Shown here: positions 9,055 to 17,792 of the stretch, piece by piece
How the letters are laid out: the number at the start of each line of letters is the position of its first letter
How positions within the stretch are numbered: the stretch's first letter is position 1
Assembly: GCA_018449715.1 (NCBI GenBank)
Contig: JAAVVA010000003.1
Span: 62,001 to 126,000, forward strand
Length of the DNA: 64,000 nt
Reading direction: 5' to 3'
Source of the DNA: Acidobacteriaceae bacterium dw_441
GTDB lineage: Bacteria; Acidobacteriota; Terriglobia; Terriglobales; Acidobacteriaceae
The notes under the pieces: generated by a model
What the model was told of the DNA's origin: nothing
Databases searched by the model: none
The model's input: only the letters and a program-made list of their open reading frames with translations
Program-made: the position numbers and the translations under genes

Positions 9055-9990
9055 TCAAATATCGAGTACGTGACGTCCTAACGATTCGAGATCGCGCTCG
9101 GCATGAGATTGGCGAAGGTATAAGTCCAACTCCTGATAGCGCCGAGAAACATCTTCATCCAGAGCGAGAGGGTGAGGCCCATAGGCCCGCGCTAATCTGC
9201 GAATAATTTCTGTACACGTCTGCTCCACAAGATGTCTCACGGTAAGGGCGCGGATAACTGCCTGCTTCCGGTCCTCCGGTGAAGCATCGATCTCCCGGCC
9301 CGCTGAGTCCAGATATGATGAGAGCGCCCAGGTAGCCGCATGCATCGCGCCGAGGTGTGCAAGAGTGTGAGCGTCCGTTCGCGACTGTCTTTTCGCATAA
9401 TCAAGTAATCCCGTCGCGCCTCCGGCCCAACAAGCGGCTGGGCCACAAGCTCCATGCCAGAACCCGGGGCGCTGCAGATACCATCCAGAATCCCCTATGA
9501 GTTCCGCGGATGAAACGACCGTGTCATTGAAGGTTGCAGTCGCCGTTTTTGTCTCTCGGAAGGCGTTGGTCTTCCAGTTCGAATCGTCAAATTGAATCGA
9601 TCGGGCATTACGGCGGAGATCGATATCGACAAGCCGTTGCTCCAGAGCACCAACAGTGACAAGCGCGCGATCGACTAAACCAGCCCCGCTGCAAAACATC
9701 TTCCTGCCATTGATCCGAAATGATTCTCCCTGTGGCTCCATCGTTAGTTCCTGCCCGATGCGTTCGGATGCCCAGACCCCATAGATACAGTCTGGCTCGG
9801 CTTTAGTTCCATTTTCAGCAAGAATGGCGACCGCGTCCCAATGCGCCTCTGCGAGACGAGCCAGCGAAAGATCTTCACGACCAATCTCAAATAAACGGCG
9901 ATGGCGCATTGAGGTATCGCCATGACCAGGCAGGGGAAGGTCTTCCTCAAGCAATGATCGAATGGAGGGCAGAAGTTCTTCTCTCAGCAT
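9055..9990 (-). CDS. Acyl-CoA dehydrogenase-like flavoprotein
   Basis: This 311-residue protein has the acyl-CoA dehydrogenase architecture. The middle-domain pattern is present (YGVWASERIG, then RINGRKMFCSGAG and a beta-rich block), followed by a helical C-terminal domain with LLDYAKRQSRTDAHTLAHLG and the LARAYGPHPLALDE segment. It is shorter than typical family members (about 380-400) and lacks much of the N-terminal helical domain, so it may act on an unusual substrate or be a DszC/hydroxylase-type relative. It is the last gene of an operon in which all four genes overlap; its ATG at 9990 lies inside the end of the glycosyltransferase gene. Substrate and catalytic base cannot be assigned by eye. 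Confidence 0.8.
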   Translation of the reverse strand: MLREELLPSIRSLLEEDLPLPGHGDTSMRHRRLFEIGREDLSLARLAEAHWDAVAILAENGTKAEPDCIYGVWASERIGQELTMEPQGESFRINGRKMFCSGAGLVDRALVTVGALEQRLVDIDLRRNARSIQFDDSNWKTNAFRETKTATATFNDTVVSSAELIGDSGWYLQRPGFWHGACGPAACWAGGATGLLDYAKRQSRTDAHTLAHLGAMHAATWALSSYLDSAGREIDASPEDRKQAVIRALTVRHLVEQTCTEIIRRLARAYGPHPLALDEDVSRRYQELDLYLRQSHAERDLESLGRHVLDI

Positions 9991-10700
9991 GCGACCGCCT
10001 CGTCATGAGCCGAAAGGGCGTCCGCAAATCCAGCCGGCGCACGTCCTATGCGTCTTCCGCTCGTCAACACCTTGATTCGGGCGGTGGAACATCGTCGCGA
10101 ACATACGCTCCTCAGGCGATTCCATAGATCATGGTCTTCTCCCGTTGCGAGCTCCCTCCAGCCGCCACATCGAAGATATGCGTCGGCACGAATGCCGAAG
10201 TTCGCCCCGTGAACATGAGGGTGGGAGCCATCGTCATGAATCAGGTAGCTATCGCGGAAACGCGTTTCGACGCCTGGATCGTGTTCTTCAAAGGAGTCCA
10301 CATCAATAATGCCGGCAAGGGTGTCGACACCTCGCTGCGCAAGCGCAAGCTGATCCACAAGCCATTTCTTCGGCACACAGCAGTCGGCATCGGTGTTAGC
10401 CAGCCAGCAGCGCTGCAGAGGCCCAGAGTATCGTTTCAGCGCAACCCGAGTTGCAATACCTCGCACATGGCCCACAACTCCTGCCTGAGTTGTGATGACG
10501 GTGCCGTGGCCCGGCAAGATCCTCTCTGCAATTTCAAGCGTCAGGTCGGTGGAGCTATCACAGGCGACGACGATATCGGATGTGAACGATGGAGGAAGCA
10601 GCGAACAGGCAGCGAGCACAGAGTTCAAACAGCGAGGAAGTAACTCCTCCTCGTTGCGAGCAGGAATCAGAACCGCAACGTGCCAAGAGGATCGGTTCAT
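9984..10700 (-). CDS. Family 2 glycosyltransferase
   Basis: This 238-residue GT-A fold glycosyltransferase has the nucleotide-sugar entry motif IPARNEEELLP near the N-terminus, a DSSTD acidic pair, and the metal-binding DxD-type motif in ANTDADC. A C-terminal GEDHDLWNRL segment provides the usual ED acceptor-side acids. The protein is soluble, with no membrane helices, and short for GT2. I choose the ATG at 10700 because it overlaps the stop of the upstream methyltransferase gene as ATGA; an ATG four codons earlier is possible. It sits between the methyltransferase and the acyl-CoA-dehydrogenase-like gene. The donor and acceptor sugars are not deducible. Confidence 0.86.
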   Translation of the reverse strand: MNRSSWHVAVLIPARNEEELLPRCLNSVLAACSLLPPSFTSDIVVACDSSTDLTLEIAERILPGHGTVITTQAGVVGHVRGIATRVALKRYSGPLQRCWLANTDADCCVPKKWLVDQLALAQRGVDTLAGIIDVDSFEEHDPGVETRFRDSYLIHDDGSHPHVHGANFGIRADAYLRCGGWRELATGEDHDLWNRLRSVCSRRCSTARIKVLTSGRRIGRAPAGFADALSAHDEAVAC

Positions 10701-11272
10701 CGGCGCCTCCATCGATCAAGGCGAAAGCCAGCATGTTTCTCAGAGTACTCAAGGGATAGCTCTTCGATACCGAGGAGCACCTCATGAACCCGATCTCCGC
10801 TCAGAATGTGGTCGGGTGAAGACCCGAGCCAGTGGGCGGAGAGGAAGGTTCCACCTCCCGGCATATGGCTAAGAAGTTCAGCGGCCAGAGACCGCAATTG
10901 CCGGCTCTCGAAGTAATATCCAATCTCGCTAAATACGATGAGATCAAATTCACCAGCCGGAATATCTGCAGGAAGCGCGCCACACTGAATATCGACATTC
11001 TGAAGATCGCTACACCGCTGCCTCGCTCGCTCGACAGCAAGTGGGGATATATCGATAGCATCGACTACATCGCATCTCGAAGCCAACTGCTCTGTAAGAA
11101 CCCCGACGGAGCAGCCCGGCTCGAACCCGTGTCGATAACGGGCGAGAGGCAGGGCTTCGAGAATTGTGCGATACCGTCCCAGCTCATAGTCACTCGATGC
11201 GAACTTCCAGGGATCGATGTCGACCTGATACATTCTGTCGAAGAATGTCCGGCTTGTAGTGTCCGCTGTCAT
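10697..11272 (-). CDS. NodS-like SAM-dependent methyltransferase
   Basis: This 191-residue class I methyltransferase has an S-adenosylmethionine motif I as FEPGCSVGVLT, motif II acids in DAIDIS, and the motif IV-like block FDLIVFSEIGYYF. The start TFFDRMYQVDIDPWKF resembles NodS-type N-methyltransferases, which methylate an amino sugar. The frame extends about 99 codons further upstream, but the ATG at 11272 overlaps the stop of the PIG-L gene as ATGA and fits the domain start, so I use it. Pairing with a PIG-L deacetylase makes sense chemically: deacetylation exposes an amine that such an enzyme could methylate. That substrate link is inference. Confidence 0.86.
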   Translation of the reverse strand: MTADTTSRTFFDRMYQVDIDPWKFASSDYELGRYRTILEALPLARYRHGFEPGCSVGVLTEQLASRCDVVDAIDISPLAVERARQRCSDLQNVDIQCGALPADIPAGEFDLIVFSEIGYYFESRQLRSLAAELLSHMPGGGTFLSAHWLGSSPDHILSGDRVHEVLLGIEELSLEYSEKHAGFRLDRWRRR

Positions 11273-11958
11273 ATCGAAAGGAAGACCTCCAAAGGACGCC
11301 TCGCCGGCCACAGAAGGTAATCGGGCAGTATCGGCTCTCCCGATGGATGCTCCAATTGCGATCGATGGTTCGACAAAGCCTCTTCCTTCGCACGCAGTTG
11401 ATCGGGATGGAGGGATAACGAACGCAAAGGCAGATCTCGGAGAAGGGCTGGAACTCCGCGATGCCATGTCCAGAAAAAGTAAAACGTCAGGGCAGCCCCC
11501 GTGCGCTCCGCCACTTGCACGGCGGCGCGGCCGCACGCTTCGTGATCCGGATGAAAATCGCCCGTCCATGGCGCGAGGATATGTGTCTCTCTCGTCACCA
11601 GCGGCAGAAGGCGTTCTACCAGCGCATTTTCATGGAAAGCGATTCCGCTATCCGTGAGTTGGAGTCGCGCGACGTCGTCAGCATTCACACCGAGCCTTTT
11701 TAGAGCTGCCATCTGTTCTGCGCGACGCACGGTTCCGAGGTTCGTTTCGCCTCCGTATGCGTTCTCGCCATCAGTAACCGCAACGATCTTCACCGGGAGA
11801 CCCTTCGCAACCTGCGTGGCGATGAAGCCGCCAACCGCTAGCGTCTCATCGTCGGGATGAGGCACGATCACGAGGGAAGGTTTGTCTGGCGGCTGCCATG
11901 ATGTGGCTGTGGTCCACACCGACGTCCATTCCGCTTCTGAAGCGAGAGGTACGATCAT
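11269..11958 (-). CDS. PIG-L family zinc deacetylase
   Basis: This is a 229-residue LmbE/PIG-L type N-deacetylase. The zinc-binding signature PHPDDE is at residues 33-38 and the second metal motif HPDH at 136-139; Asp36 would be the general base. Such enzymes remove acetyl groups from N-acetylglucosamine-type substrates (MshB, BshB, PIG-L). The gene leads a four-gene operon in which each junction overlaps (with the methyltransferase as ATGA). No membrane segment or signal peptide is seen, so it acts in the cytosol. The operon content suggests modification of an amino-sugar-containing glycolipid or small molecule, but no known thiol pathway genes are present. Confidence 0.9.
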   Translation of the reverse strand: MIVPLASEAEWTSVWTTATSWQPPDKPSLVIVPHPDDETLAVGGFIATQVAKGLPVKIVAVTDGENAYGGETNLGTVRRAEQMAALKRLGVNADDVARLQLTDSGIAFHENALVERLLPLVTRETHILAPWTGDFHPDHEACGRAAVQVAERTGAALTFYFFWTWHRGVPALLRDLPLRSLSLHPDQLRAKEEALSNHRSQLEHPSGEPILPDYLLWPARRPLEVFLSI

Positions 11959-12068
11959 AGATTCAACTCAACCTGTCAGATGCTGGAAATATCGTGGTCG
12001 TTGATAAGTACCGTTGATTCCTGGAGCCAAGCCTCCAGAACGCTGGAGAGTCGTTGCGATTTAAACAA

Positions 12069-12102
12069 CAGCCGGCTCTCCTCATGGTGAGAGAGCCGGC
12101 TG
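12069..12102 (-). terminator. katE terminator
   Basis: A perfect 12-bp stem (arms 12069-12080 and 12091-12102, sequence CAGCCGGCTCTC and its complement) with a ten-base loop lies about 55 bases after the katE stop. Read on the minus strand it is followed by TTGTTTAAAT. It also separates katE from the downstream PIG-L operon on the same strand. Confidence 0.85.
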
Positions 12103-12154
12103 CTCTTGGCAATTTGAATAATCGCTTCTAACGCCATGCACCTTTCAGCAGCCA

Positions 12155-14269
12155 TCAATACGTTGTGCGTACCGATGGCTCTCGTTCCCAGACGCGTCCC
12201 ATTGCGGCTCGAGTCAGGAAAGCGTCGGTCGAAGCACCTTTTTTGCTCGTGATCACACCGTCGTCGGCCACCACACCCGCATTGTCGAGGAGAGGTTGAG
12301 CCTCTAATGTTGCGCCGATCACTTTCAGATGGGCGAATGCGTCATGGAGAAAAGAAACTGCCGCAGCCTCCGTCGAAAGCATGGAAGCGCCATCTGCGGA
12401 AAGAGCCAGGAAGACACAGTCAAAAAGCACTGACGGACCACCGGCCAACTGAAAGTCGGCCTCAATGAGTGAGCCGTCCTTTGCTCTCGCTCCTCTGATC
12501 TTTGGAGCAACGATCTTCAGATCGGCGCCAGCCTTTTTAGCAGCCTTACGCAGGTTGACGACTATGGCAGCGTCGCTTCCATCGGCGACCAAGCATCCGA
12601 TCAGCTTACCCTCCAAAGACTTCTTTGCCTTCTTGAGAATACTGAGAGCGGGAGATTCGGGAAGATCCTCGCGGGCTGGAACGGTAGTAGGGACCTTCTC
12701 AATCTTTCCCTCCATGCCGAGACCATCGGCGACTCGCTGCGCTATTCCCGAATCAACATTTGCCAGTTGACCGACCATGCGGACCTGCACGTCCTTCGCC
12801 TCAACTTTGCTCAATTCGAAGATAAATGCGGAAACAATATGGTTCTGCTCCGTCTCGGTTTGCGAAAAGAAAAACTGACGCGCCTGGCTAAAGTGATCTG
12901 CAAATAGCTCAGGACGGACTCTGAGCTTATCTCCCTCGATAGGTTCCTTTACAGAATTGAAGCCAGCATGTGGGTCTTCTCTTGCTGTATTCGGCTCGAG
13001 CGTGCTGGGTGAATAGGACACACGTCCCGGAAAGGTCTGGAACTGCATATGGCCGTCCCGTTGAAAGTTCATCATCGGGCATTTGGGTGCATTGATCGGA
13101 AGCTGGGCGAAGTTCGGACCTCCCAGCCGCGACAGTTGTGTATCGAGATAGGAGAAATTTCGTCCCTGAAGCAAGGGATCGTTCGAGAAATCGATGCCGG
13201 GAACCACGTTCTGGGTCATGAATGCGACCTGTTCCGTCTCAGAGAAGTAGTTCGTAGGATTGCGATCGAGGACCATGCGACCAATGACGCGAAGCGGAAT
13301 CTGCTCTTCGGGAATGAGCTTGGTCGCGTCGAGCACATCAAATTCAAACTTGTTGACGAAGTCTTCGTCGAACAACTGCACGGCAAGCTCCCACTCCGGG
13401 AAATTGCCCTCGTTGATCGAGTTCCAGAGATCGCGGCGATGATAGTCAGGATCGCCACCGCTGATCTTGAGTGCCTCGTCCCAGATCACGGATTGAAGGC
13501 CGAGCTTCGGTCGCCAGTGGAACTTCACGAACGTCGTCTTACCAGCCGCATTGATCAGACGGAAGGTATGCACGCCAAAGCCCTCCATGTTCCTGAAGGA
13601 GCGCGGGATGGCTCGATCTGACATGATCCACATCAGCATATGCGTACTTTCTGGCGTCAGCGAGACGAAGTCCCAGAAGGTGTCATGGGCGGTTTGAGCC
13701 TGCGGAAATCCACGATCCGGCTCCTGCTTCGCAGCATGAATGAGATCGGGAAATTTGATCGCATCTTGGATAAAGAAGACCGGGATGTTGTTTCCTACCA
13801 GATCCCAGTTTCCCTCCTGCGTATAAAGCTTCACTGCGAATCCGCGAACATCGCGCGCTAGATCAGAGGAGCCAGCATTTCCTGCCACTGTCGAGAAACG
13901 AACGAATACCGGGACCTTCTCTCCTATCTTGCTCAAAACGCGTGCCTTCGAAAACTCTTCGAGAGAATCGGTCAGCTCAAAGAATCCATGCGCCGCCGCG
14001 CCTCTGGCATGAACGATACGCTCGGGAATCCGTTCATGGTCGAAGTGGTTGATCTTTTCGCGAAGGACGAAGTCTTCGAGAAGTACTGGTCCGGGGCGAG
14101 AGGTATTGGACACCTTGAGTGAGTTTTCGTCGTCCGAAATCGGCTGCCCTTGCTGCGTCGTCAACTGGGGATGGGTGCCGCCGCTAAACTGGTGGAATTC
14201 GCCACCGTTGCCGGTACGCTCACTGCTTTTTGGGGCTTTAGGAGTTTTTGGAGCTGGTGCCTTCTTCAT
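12155..14269 (-). CDS. katE: Large-subunit catalase HPII (KatE)
   Basis: This 704-residue monofunctional haem catalase of the large-subunit clade breaks down hydrogen peroxide. The distal catalytic His is in RIVHARGAAAHG (His87), the catalytic Asn follows in DLVGNNIPVFF, and the proximal haem-ligand Tyr is in FSYLDTQLSRLGG. A C-terminal flavodoxin/DJ-1-like domain (about 560-704), which marks the large clade, contains KLIGCLVADGSDA. The N-terminus is Lys/Pro-rich and probably disordered, as in E. coli HPII. AGGGGAT precedes the ATG. A strong terminator follows. In enterobacteria katE is a stationary-phase stress gene; the neighbours here (DUF3185, PA2169-type, YciE-type) fit the same theme. 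Confidence 0.96.
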   Translation of the reverse strand: MKKAPAPKTPKAPKSSERTGNGGEFHQFSGGTHPQLTTQQGQPISDDENSLKVSNTSRPGPVLLEDFVLREKINHFDHERIPERIVHARGAAAHGFFELTDSLEEFSKARVLSKIGEKVPVFVRFSTVAGNAGSSDLARDVRGFAVKLYTQEGNWDLVGNNIPVFFIQDAIKFPDLIHAAKQEPDRGFPQAQTAHDTFWDFVSLTPESTHMLMWIMSDRAIPRSFRNMEGFGVHTFRLINAAGKTTFVKFHWRPKLGLQSVIWDEALKISGGDPDYHRRDLWNSINEGNFPEWELAVQLFDEDFVNKFEFDVLDATKLIPEEQIPLRVIGRMVLDRNPTNYFSETEQVAFMTQNVVPGIDFSNDPLLQGRNFSYLDTQLSRLGGPNFAQLPINAPKCPMMNFQRDGHMQFQTFPGRVSYSPSTLEPNTAREDPHAGFNSVKEPIEGDKLRVRPELFADHFSQARQFFFSQTETEQNHIVSAFIFELSKVEAKDVQVRMVGQLANVDSGIAQRVADGLGMEGKIEKVPTTVPAREDLPESPALSILKKAKKSLEGKLIGCLVADGSDAAIVVNLRKAAKKAGADLKIVAPKIRGARAKDGSLIEADFQLAGGPSVLFDCVFLALSADGASMLSTEAAAVSFLHDAFAHLKVIGATLEAQPLLDNAGVVADDGVITSKKGASTDAFLTRAAMGRVWEREPSVRTTY

Positions 14270-14454
14270 GGTGATCCCCTTTGAACCGGATAGCTTCAGC
14301 GCTCAACAAAGGACAGGGATAGCGTGAGGTCGACTCCGATAAGCATGAGATGCTAAATCGCGATTGAGCGTGTCGTCAAACCTCCTGCGCAGTGCAGGAT
14401 CGGACCACCGATTCTGTCGCAAAAACGCTGTACACGCTAACGCCGCATAACCAC

Positions 14455-14676
14455 TCACCTACTGCGTACACCTACAACGACGAGACCAATACCGCCGACC
14501 AGAGCGATCGTACTGAGGATTGGTGGTATGGGAACTGTCTTCTTCTGCTCGTGGCTGAGCTGAACAGGACCAAGGTCGACATCTTTTTTCTCGTGGGTAA
14601 AGGAAAACCCACCCAAGGCAAAACCGACGATTCCAAGAAGAATCAGAATTCCCCCGATAACAGTTGCAGGCTTCAT
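14455..14676 (-). CDS. DUF3185 small two-helix membrane protein
   Basis: This 73-residue inner-membrane protein has two hydrophobic helices (about 5-23 and 52-70) joined by a charged, prolyl loop containing VDLGPVQL and TVPIPPI. This layout matches DUF3185. Its role is unknown; relatives often occur beside stress and lipid-homeostasis genes. GAGGAT precedes the ATG. It is transcribed away from the PA2169-type gene, and the 150-base gap between them holds an inverted repeat. Confidence 0.82.
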   Translation of the reverse strand: MKPATVIGGILILLGIVGFALGGFSFTHEKKDVDLGPVQLSHEQKKTVPIPPILSTIALVGGIGLVVVGVRSR

Positions 14677-14719
14677 AGTGCCATCCTCGATAGTTCAGAA
14701 GGTTAGATGCCCTATTTAG

Positions 14720-14752
14720 CGAACTCGTCCAAGGTGCGAAAAACAGAGTTCG
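14720..14752. promoter_or_regulatory. Inverted repeat between divergent genes
   Basis: CGAACTC at 14720-14726 is matched by GAGTTCG at 14746-14752, with a 19-base spacer. It lies in the shared upstream region of the divergent DUF3185 and PA2169-type genes. The size and spacing suit a dimeric regulator covering both promoters, but no regulator is identified. Confidence 0.35.
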
Positions 14753-14828
14753 AGTGATACGTAGATGAACAGGTATAAGGCACAACCCGGGGTGTAACGA
14801 CACCCTCTAATGCATGCAAGAGGTATCT

Positions 14829-15257
14829 ATGTCAGATCAAAACTCAAACGTCAAAACCGTCGTCGAGGTTCTCCACGATGGCCACAAAGGATTTGCCGAT
14901 ATCGGCGAACATCTGAAGGATGCCAACCTCAAAGCCTATTTCCTTAAGGAATCGAAGACACGCGAGTCGTTCGCCCGTGAACTCGAGCTTGCTGCTGGGT
15001 TCGACTCCGACGTCGGCGGCACCGCATCTGGCGCGATCCATCGCACGTGGGGAGATCTCAAGGCGCACCTCGGCGGTGGAGATCATACCCTGCTCGAAAC
15101 TGCGGAACAGGGTGAGGATGCTGCCAAGAAAGCCTATCGCGAGGCTCTTGAAGACACCTCTGTTCCCGTGACGGTTCGTGAGATTCTCCAGAAACAGAAG
15201 GGTCACATCGGCAGCTCACATGATCAAGTGAAGGCCTTTCGGGACAGCACGAAATAG
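14829..15257 (+). CDS. PA2169-family four-helix-bundle protein (DUF2383)
   Basis: This 142-residue soluble helical protein belongs to the ferritin-like DUF2383/PA2169 group. Characteristic features are the VVEVLHDGHKGF start, the helix ending in RESFARELE, a GTASGAIHRTW connector and a terminal QKGHIGSSHDQVKAFRD helix. Relatives are induced by stress in pseudomonads; function is unknown, and whether metal is bound is unclear. I use the second Met (14829), which has AGAGG upstream, rather than the Met at 14814. A small GGGTGT/ACACCC hairpin (14790-14805) sits in the leader, and a strong terminator follows. Confidence 0.86.
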   Translation: MSDQNSNVKTVVEVLHDGHKGFADIGEHLKDANLKAYFLKESKTRESFARELELAAGFDSDVGGTASGAIHRTWGDLKAHLGGGDHTLLETAEQGEDAAKKAYREALEDTSVPVTVREILQKQKGHIGSSHDQVKAFRDSTK

Positions 15258-15274
15258 GGATCGGAGAATGGACA

Positions 15275-15304
15275 AAGAAACGGGCCACATGTGGCCCGTT
15301 TCTT
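15275..15304 (+). terminator. Strong palindromic terminator
   Basis: A 30-base perfect palindrome with arms AAGAAACGGGCCAC and its complement lies 17 bases after the PA2169-type stop and is followed by ATTTTC on the plus strand. It can work for the plus-strand gene and perhaps in reverse for the convergent receiver gene. Confidence 0.85.
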
Positions 15305-15425
15305 ATTTTCAGGGCTCTTCGCAATCTGGTTCGAACAACCGAATCGTCATCACCGTAACCGCAACATCACAACCCTGCAATTATCTAAGCAATCCCGTCC
15401 GATCGAAAAAATTGAACTTCTCAAT

Positions 15426-15791
15426 TTAATTTCGAAGCTTTGCCAGAAGATCGGCCGGATGAACAGGTTTTGAGAGCAAATCGAAGTCATACCCCTCTGC
15501 ACGTGCTTTTTCCAAAAGGTCGGCCGTTGCTGCCTGCCCGGAGAAGAGCAACACCTTGCAATCAGGTTGGGCTTTGCGGAAGTGAATTGCCAAATCTACG
15601 CCGGTCATACCCGGCATCATGACATCACTAATAAGAAGATCAGGGGCGAACTCGGCGCGGGCAGCAATAGCTTGCTCCGGATGATCGAAGGACATTGCCT
15701 GGAAACCTGCTTGATTCAGGATAATGGTGAGTGTCTGAGCGATCACTGCTTCATCATCTACGACGAAGACCACACGATTTGTATTAGGCAT
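15426..15791 (-). CDS. Single-domain response regulator (CheY-like)
   Basis: This 121-residue protein is a receiver domain only. The acidic pocket is VVDDE at the N-terminus, the phospho-acceptor Asp is in LLISDVMMPGMTG, the conserved Ser lies in LLFSGQA, and the Lys is in LLSKPVHP. There is no output domain, so it must act through partners, such as a phosphorelay or protein binding. It is closely similar to the receiver at 23166-23549, which sits after a histidine kinase; no kinase adjoins this copy. It is divergent from the DUF2252 gene, with only about 100 bases between them. Confidence 0.9.
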   Translation of the reverse strand: MPNTNRVVFVVDDEAVIAQTLTIILNQAGFQAMSFDHPEQAIAARAEFAPDLLISDVMMPGMTGVDLAIHFRKAQPDCKVLLFSGQAATADLLEKARAEGYDFDLLSKPVHPADLLAKLRN

Positions 15792-15893
15792 TTGGTCTCC
15801 TTGGGTTCAGAATACTCCGCTAGTCGCTGCATATCAGTCGCGGTCAGGAACAGGCGCGTTCATGATGGTTCACATTTCCTGTACAACTATCAG

Positions 15894-17093
15894 ATGGCCA
15901 ATGCTGCCGTTTCTATCAGACCCGCCGACCGAGCGAAAGTTCTTGTGGCAAATCGTCAGGCGAAGATGGCCCAGTCGGCCCACGCTTACGTTCGAGGGAA
16001 TACTCTTCACTTCTACGAATGGCTGAAGAAACATTCGGCTCGTAGCATTCCCGAAGGACCGCCCGTCTGGATCTGCGGGGACTGCCATGTCGGAAATATT
16101 GGGCCTCTGGCCGACTCAGAGGGAAAAATCGAGATCCAGATTCGTGATCTGGACCAAACTGTAGTGGGTAACCCTGCCCATGATCTTGTCCGGCTGGCCC
16201 TTTCTCTGGCGACGGCCGCGCGTGGCTCGGACCTACCTGGTGTCACGGTCGTCAAAATGATGGAGCAGATGATCGATGGATATGAGTCAGCGCTTACTGC
16301 TCCCAGAACTAAGGTGAAAGTAAACGGCGATGATCTTGCACCGATTCAGGCTGTTCTGGATCAATCGCGTCGCCGGCGCTGGCATCATCTTGCGGAGGAA
16401 CGAATCGAAGACGTAGAACCTCAGATTCCTCTCGGCAGGCGCTTCTGGGCCCTGGACAAGAAGGAGCACGCGGGCATCGAGGCGCTCTTTCGGGATGAAG
16501 CCGTCGCGGCTAAAATCCTGGGATTCAAGGGGCACGAAAAAGACACGAAGATTTCCGTTGTGGATGCGGCTTATTGGATGAAGGGATGTAGTTCGTTAGG
16601 CCGCCTCCGGTATGCTGTCCTGCTGGGGATCGGCAAGAAGAGCGATCGAAGCTACTGTCTCATCGACCTGAAAGAGGCAGCCGCTGCCGCTGCACCTCAA
16701 GCAAAGATGACGATTCGCAATAATGCCCAACGAGTCGTGACTGGAGCCTGTCACCTCTCCCCCAACCTTGGCGAGCGGATGTTGGCCGTTACACTCCTGG
16801 GCAAAGACCTGGTCATGCGGGAGCTTATGCCTCAGGACCTGAAATTCGATCTGGATCGCCTGACGCAGGAGCAAGCCGTGGCTGCAGCTCGTTACCTTGC
16901 CGGAATAGTCGGCAAAGCTCACGGGAGGCAGATGGACACCAAAACAAGGGCATCCTGGCTTTCCAAGTTAAGGAAACAGCACTCTAAAAGCCTTGATGCC
17001 CCAAGCTGGCTCTGGTCGAGCGTCATCGCACTCATCGCGGATCATGAGACGGCCTACCTCGAACACTGCCGGCACTACGCATCCGGCGTTTAA
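15894..17093 (+). CDS. DUF2252 family protein
   Basis: This 399-residue protein of the DUF2252 family is related by fold to kinase-like aminoglycoside phosphotransferases. Diagnostic blocks are the N-terminal NRQAKMAQSAHAYVRG, WICGDCHVGNIGPL, and RDLDQTVVGNPAHDLVRL. The GDCHVGN and DLDQT motifs correspond to the catalytic loop and metal-binding Asp positions of kinase-like folds (family-level inference). The frame is open upstream to 15567, but homology begins at the ATG at 15894. The same 24 bases in front of that ATG are preserved in a degraded copy at 21181, supporting this start. No good ribosome site is seen. Function is unknown. It is divergent from a receiver gene. Confidence 0.86.
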   Translation: MANAAVSIRPADRAKVLVANRQAKMAQSAHAYVRGNTLHFYEWLKKHSARSIPEGPPVWICGDCHVGNIGPLADSEGKIEIQIRDLDQTVVGNPAHDLVRLALSLATAARGSDLPGVTVVKMMEQMIDGYESALTAPRTKVKVNGDDLAPIQAVLDQSRRRRWHHLAEERIEDVEPQIPLGRRFWALDKKEHAGIEALFRDEAVAAKILGFKGHEKDTKISVVDAAYWMKGCSSLGRLRYAVLLGIGKKSDRSYCLIDLKEAAAAAAPQAKMTIRNNAQRVVTGACHLSPNLGERMLAVTLLGKDLVMRELMPQDLKFDLDRLTQEQAVAAARYLAGIVGKAHGRQMDTKTRASWLSKLRKQHSKSLDAPSWLWSSVIALIADHETAYLEHCRHYASGV

Positions 17094-17198
17094 GTACTCG
17101 GGTGATTCCAGGAATCCACTTTTGGGAGACATCCTTCTTCGTTTCGCAGGCGTGAGCCATGCCATTTGCATCCTTCTAAGTACAAGGAGAACGACTTT

Positions 17199-17792
17199 AT
17201 GGCACTCAAAGATGTCTTGATCGATGAACTTCGCGACATGTATAGCGCGGAAAACCAACTGGTAAAAGCCCTGCCGAAGCTCGCGAGGGGTGCTGTCAAT
17301 CCCAAACTGAAGCAGCTATTTTCCGCGCACCTTGAAGAGACGAAGGGCCAGGTGGAACGGCTCAAGAAAGTCTTTCTTGAGCTTGGGGAGAAACCTACCG
17401 GACAGCACTGCAACGGAATGGAAGGCGTAATCGAAGAGGGGAAAGACGCTCTGGAGAAGGAGGAAGAGGGCGCGTCTTTTGATTCCGGCCTCATCGGTGC
17501 GGCATTGCGGACCGAACACTATGAGATTGCTGGTTACGAGGCGTGCATCTCGATGGCGACAACATTGGGACTATCCAAAGTCGTCCGACTCCTGAATTCC
17601 AATCTAAAAGAAGAGCTGAATGTGGCGAAGAAGATCACGGCTGCGAGTGTTCCAATCATGAAGCAGAGCGTGCGCGAACCAGAGGAACCGAAGAAGCCAA
17701 AGACCGGCAAAGAACAGTACTCCGCGAAGAAGAGCAAAGAGGACGAGGCGAAGGCTGCTCCCGATCTCAACACATCTGGTGGCGCGGCTTAA
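17199..17792 (+). CDS. YciE-type ferritin-like protein (DUF892)
   Basis: This 197-residue helical protein belongs to the YciE/YciF ferritin-like family. Di-iron ligand candidates occur in DELRDMYSAENQL, in HLEETKGQVERL and in ALRTEHYEIAGYE. The C-terminal 45 residues are a Lys/Glu/Pro-rich tail (EEPKKPKTGKEQ and on) that is absent from E. coli YciE and probably disordered. AAGGAG precedes the ATG at 17199; an earlier Met at 17166 lacks this. Enterobacterial relatives are stress-induced. A strong terminator follows directly. Confidence 0.88.
   Translation: MALKDVLIDELRDMYSAENQLVKALPKLARGAVNPKLKQLFSAHLEETKGQVERLKKVFLELGEKPTGQHCNGMEGVIEEGKDALEKEEEGASFDSGLIGAALRTEHYEIAGYEACISMATTLGLSKVVRLLNSNLKEELNVAKKITAASVPIMKQSVREPEEPKKPKTGKEQYSAKKSKEDEAKAAPDLNTSGGAA

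Noticed and set aside
10697..11569. Longer version of the methyltransferase beginning at 11569
   Set aside because: The added 99 residues are the antiframe shadow of the PIG-L gene; the ATGA overlap at 11272 is the natural start.
11976..12158. A 60-codon minus frame overlapping the katE stop as TTG/ATG
   Set aside because: Its middle is the translation of the strong katE terminator hairpin (12069-12102), so the overlap looks accidental.
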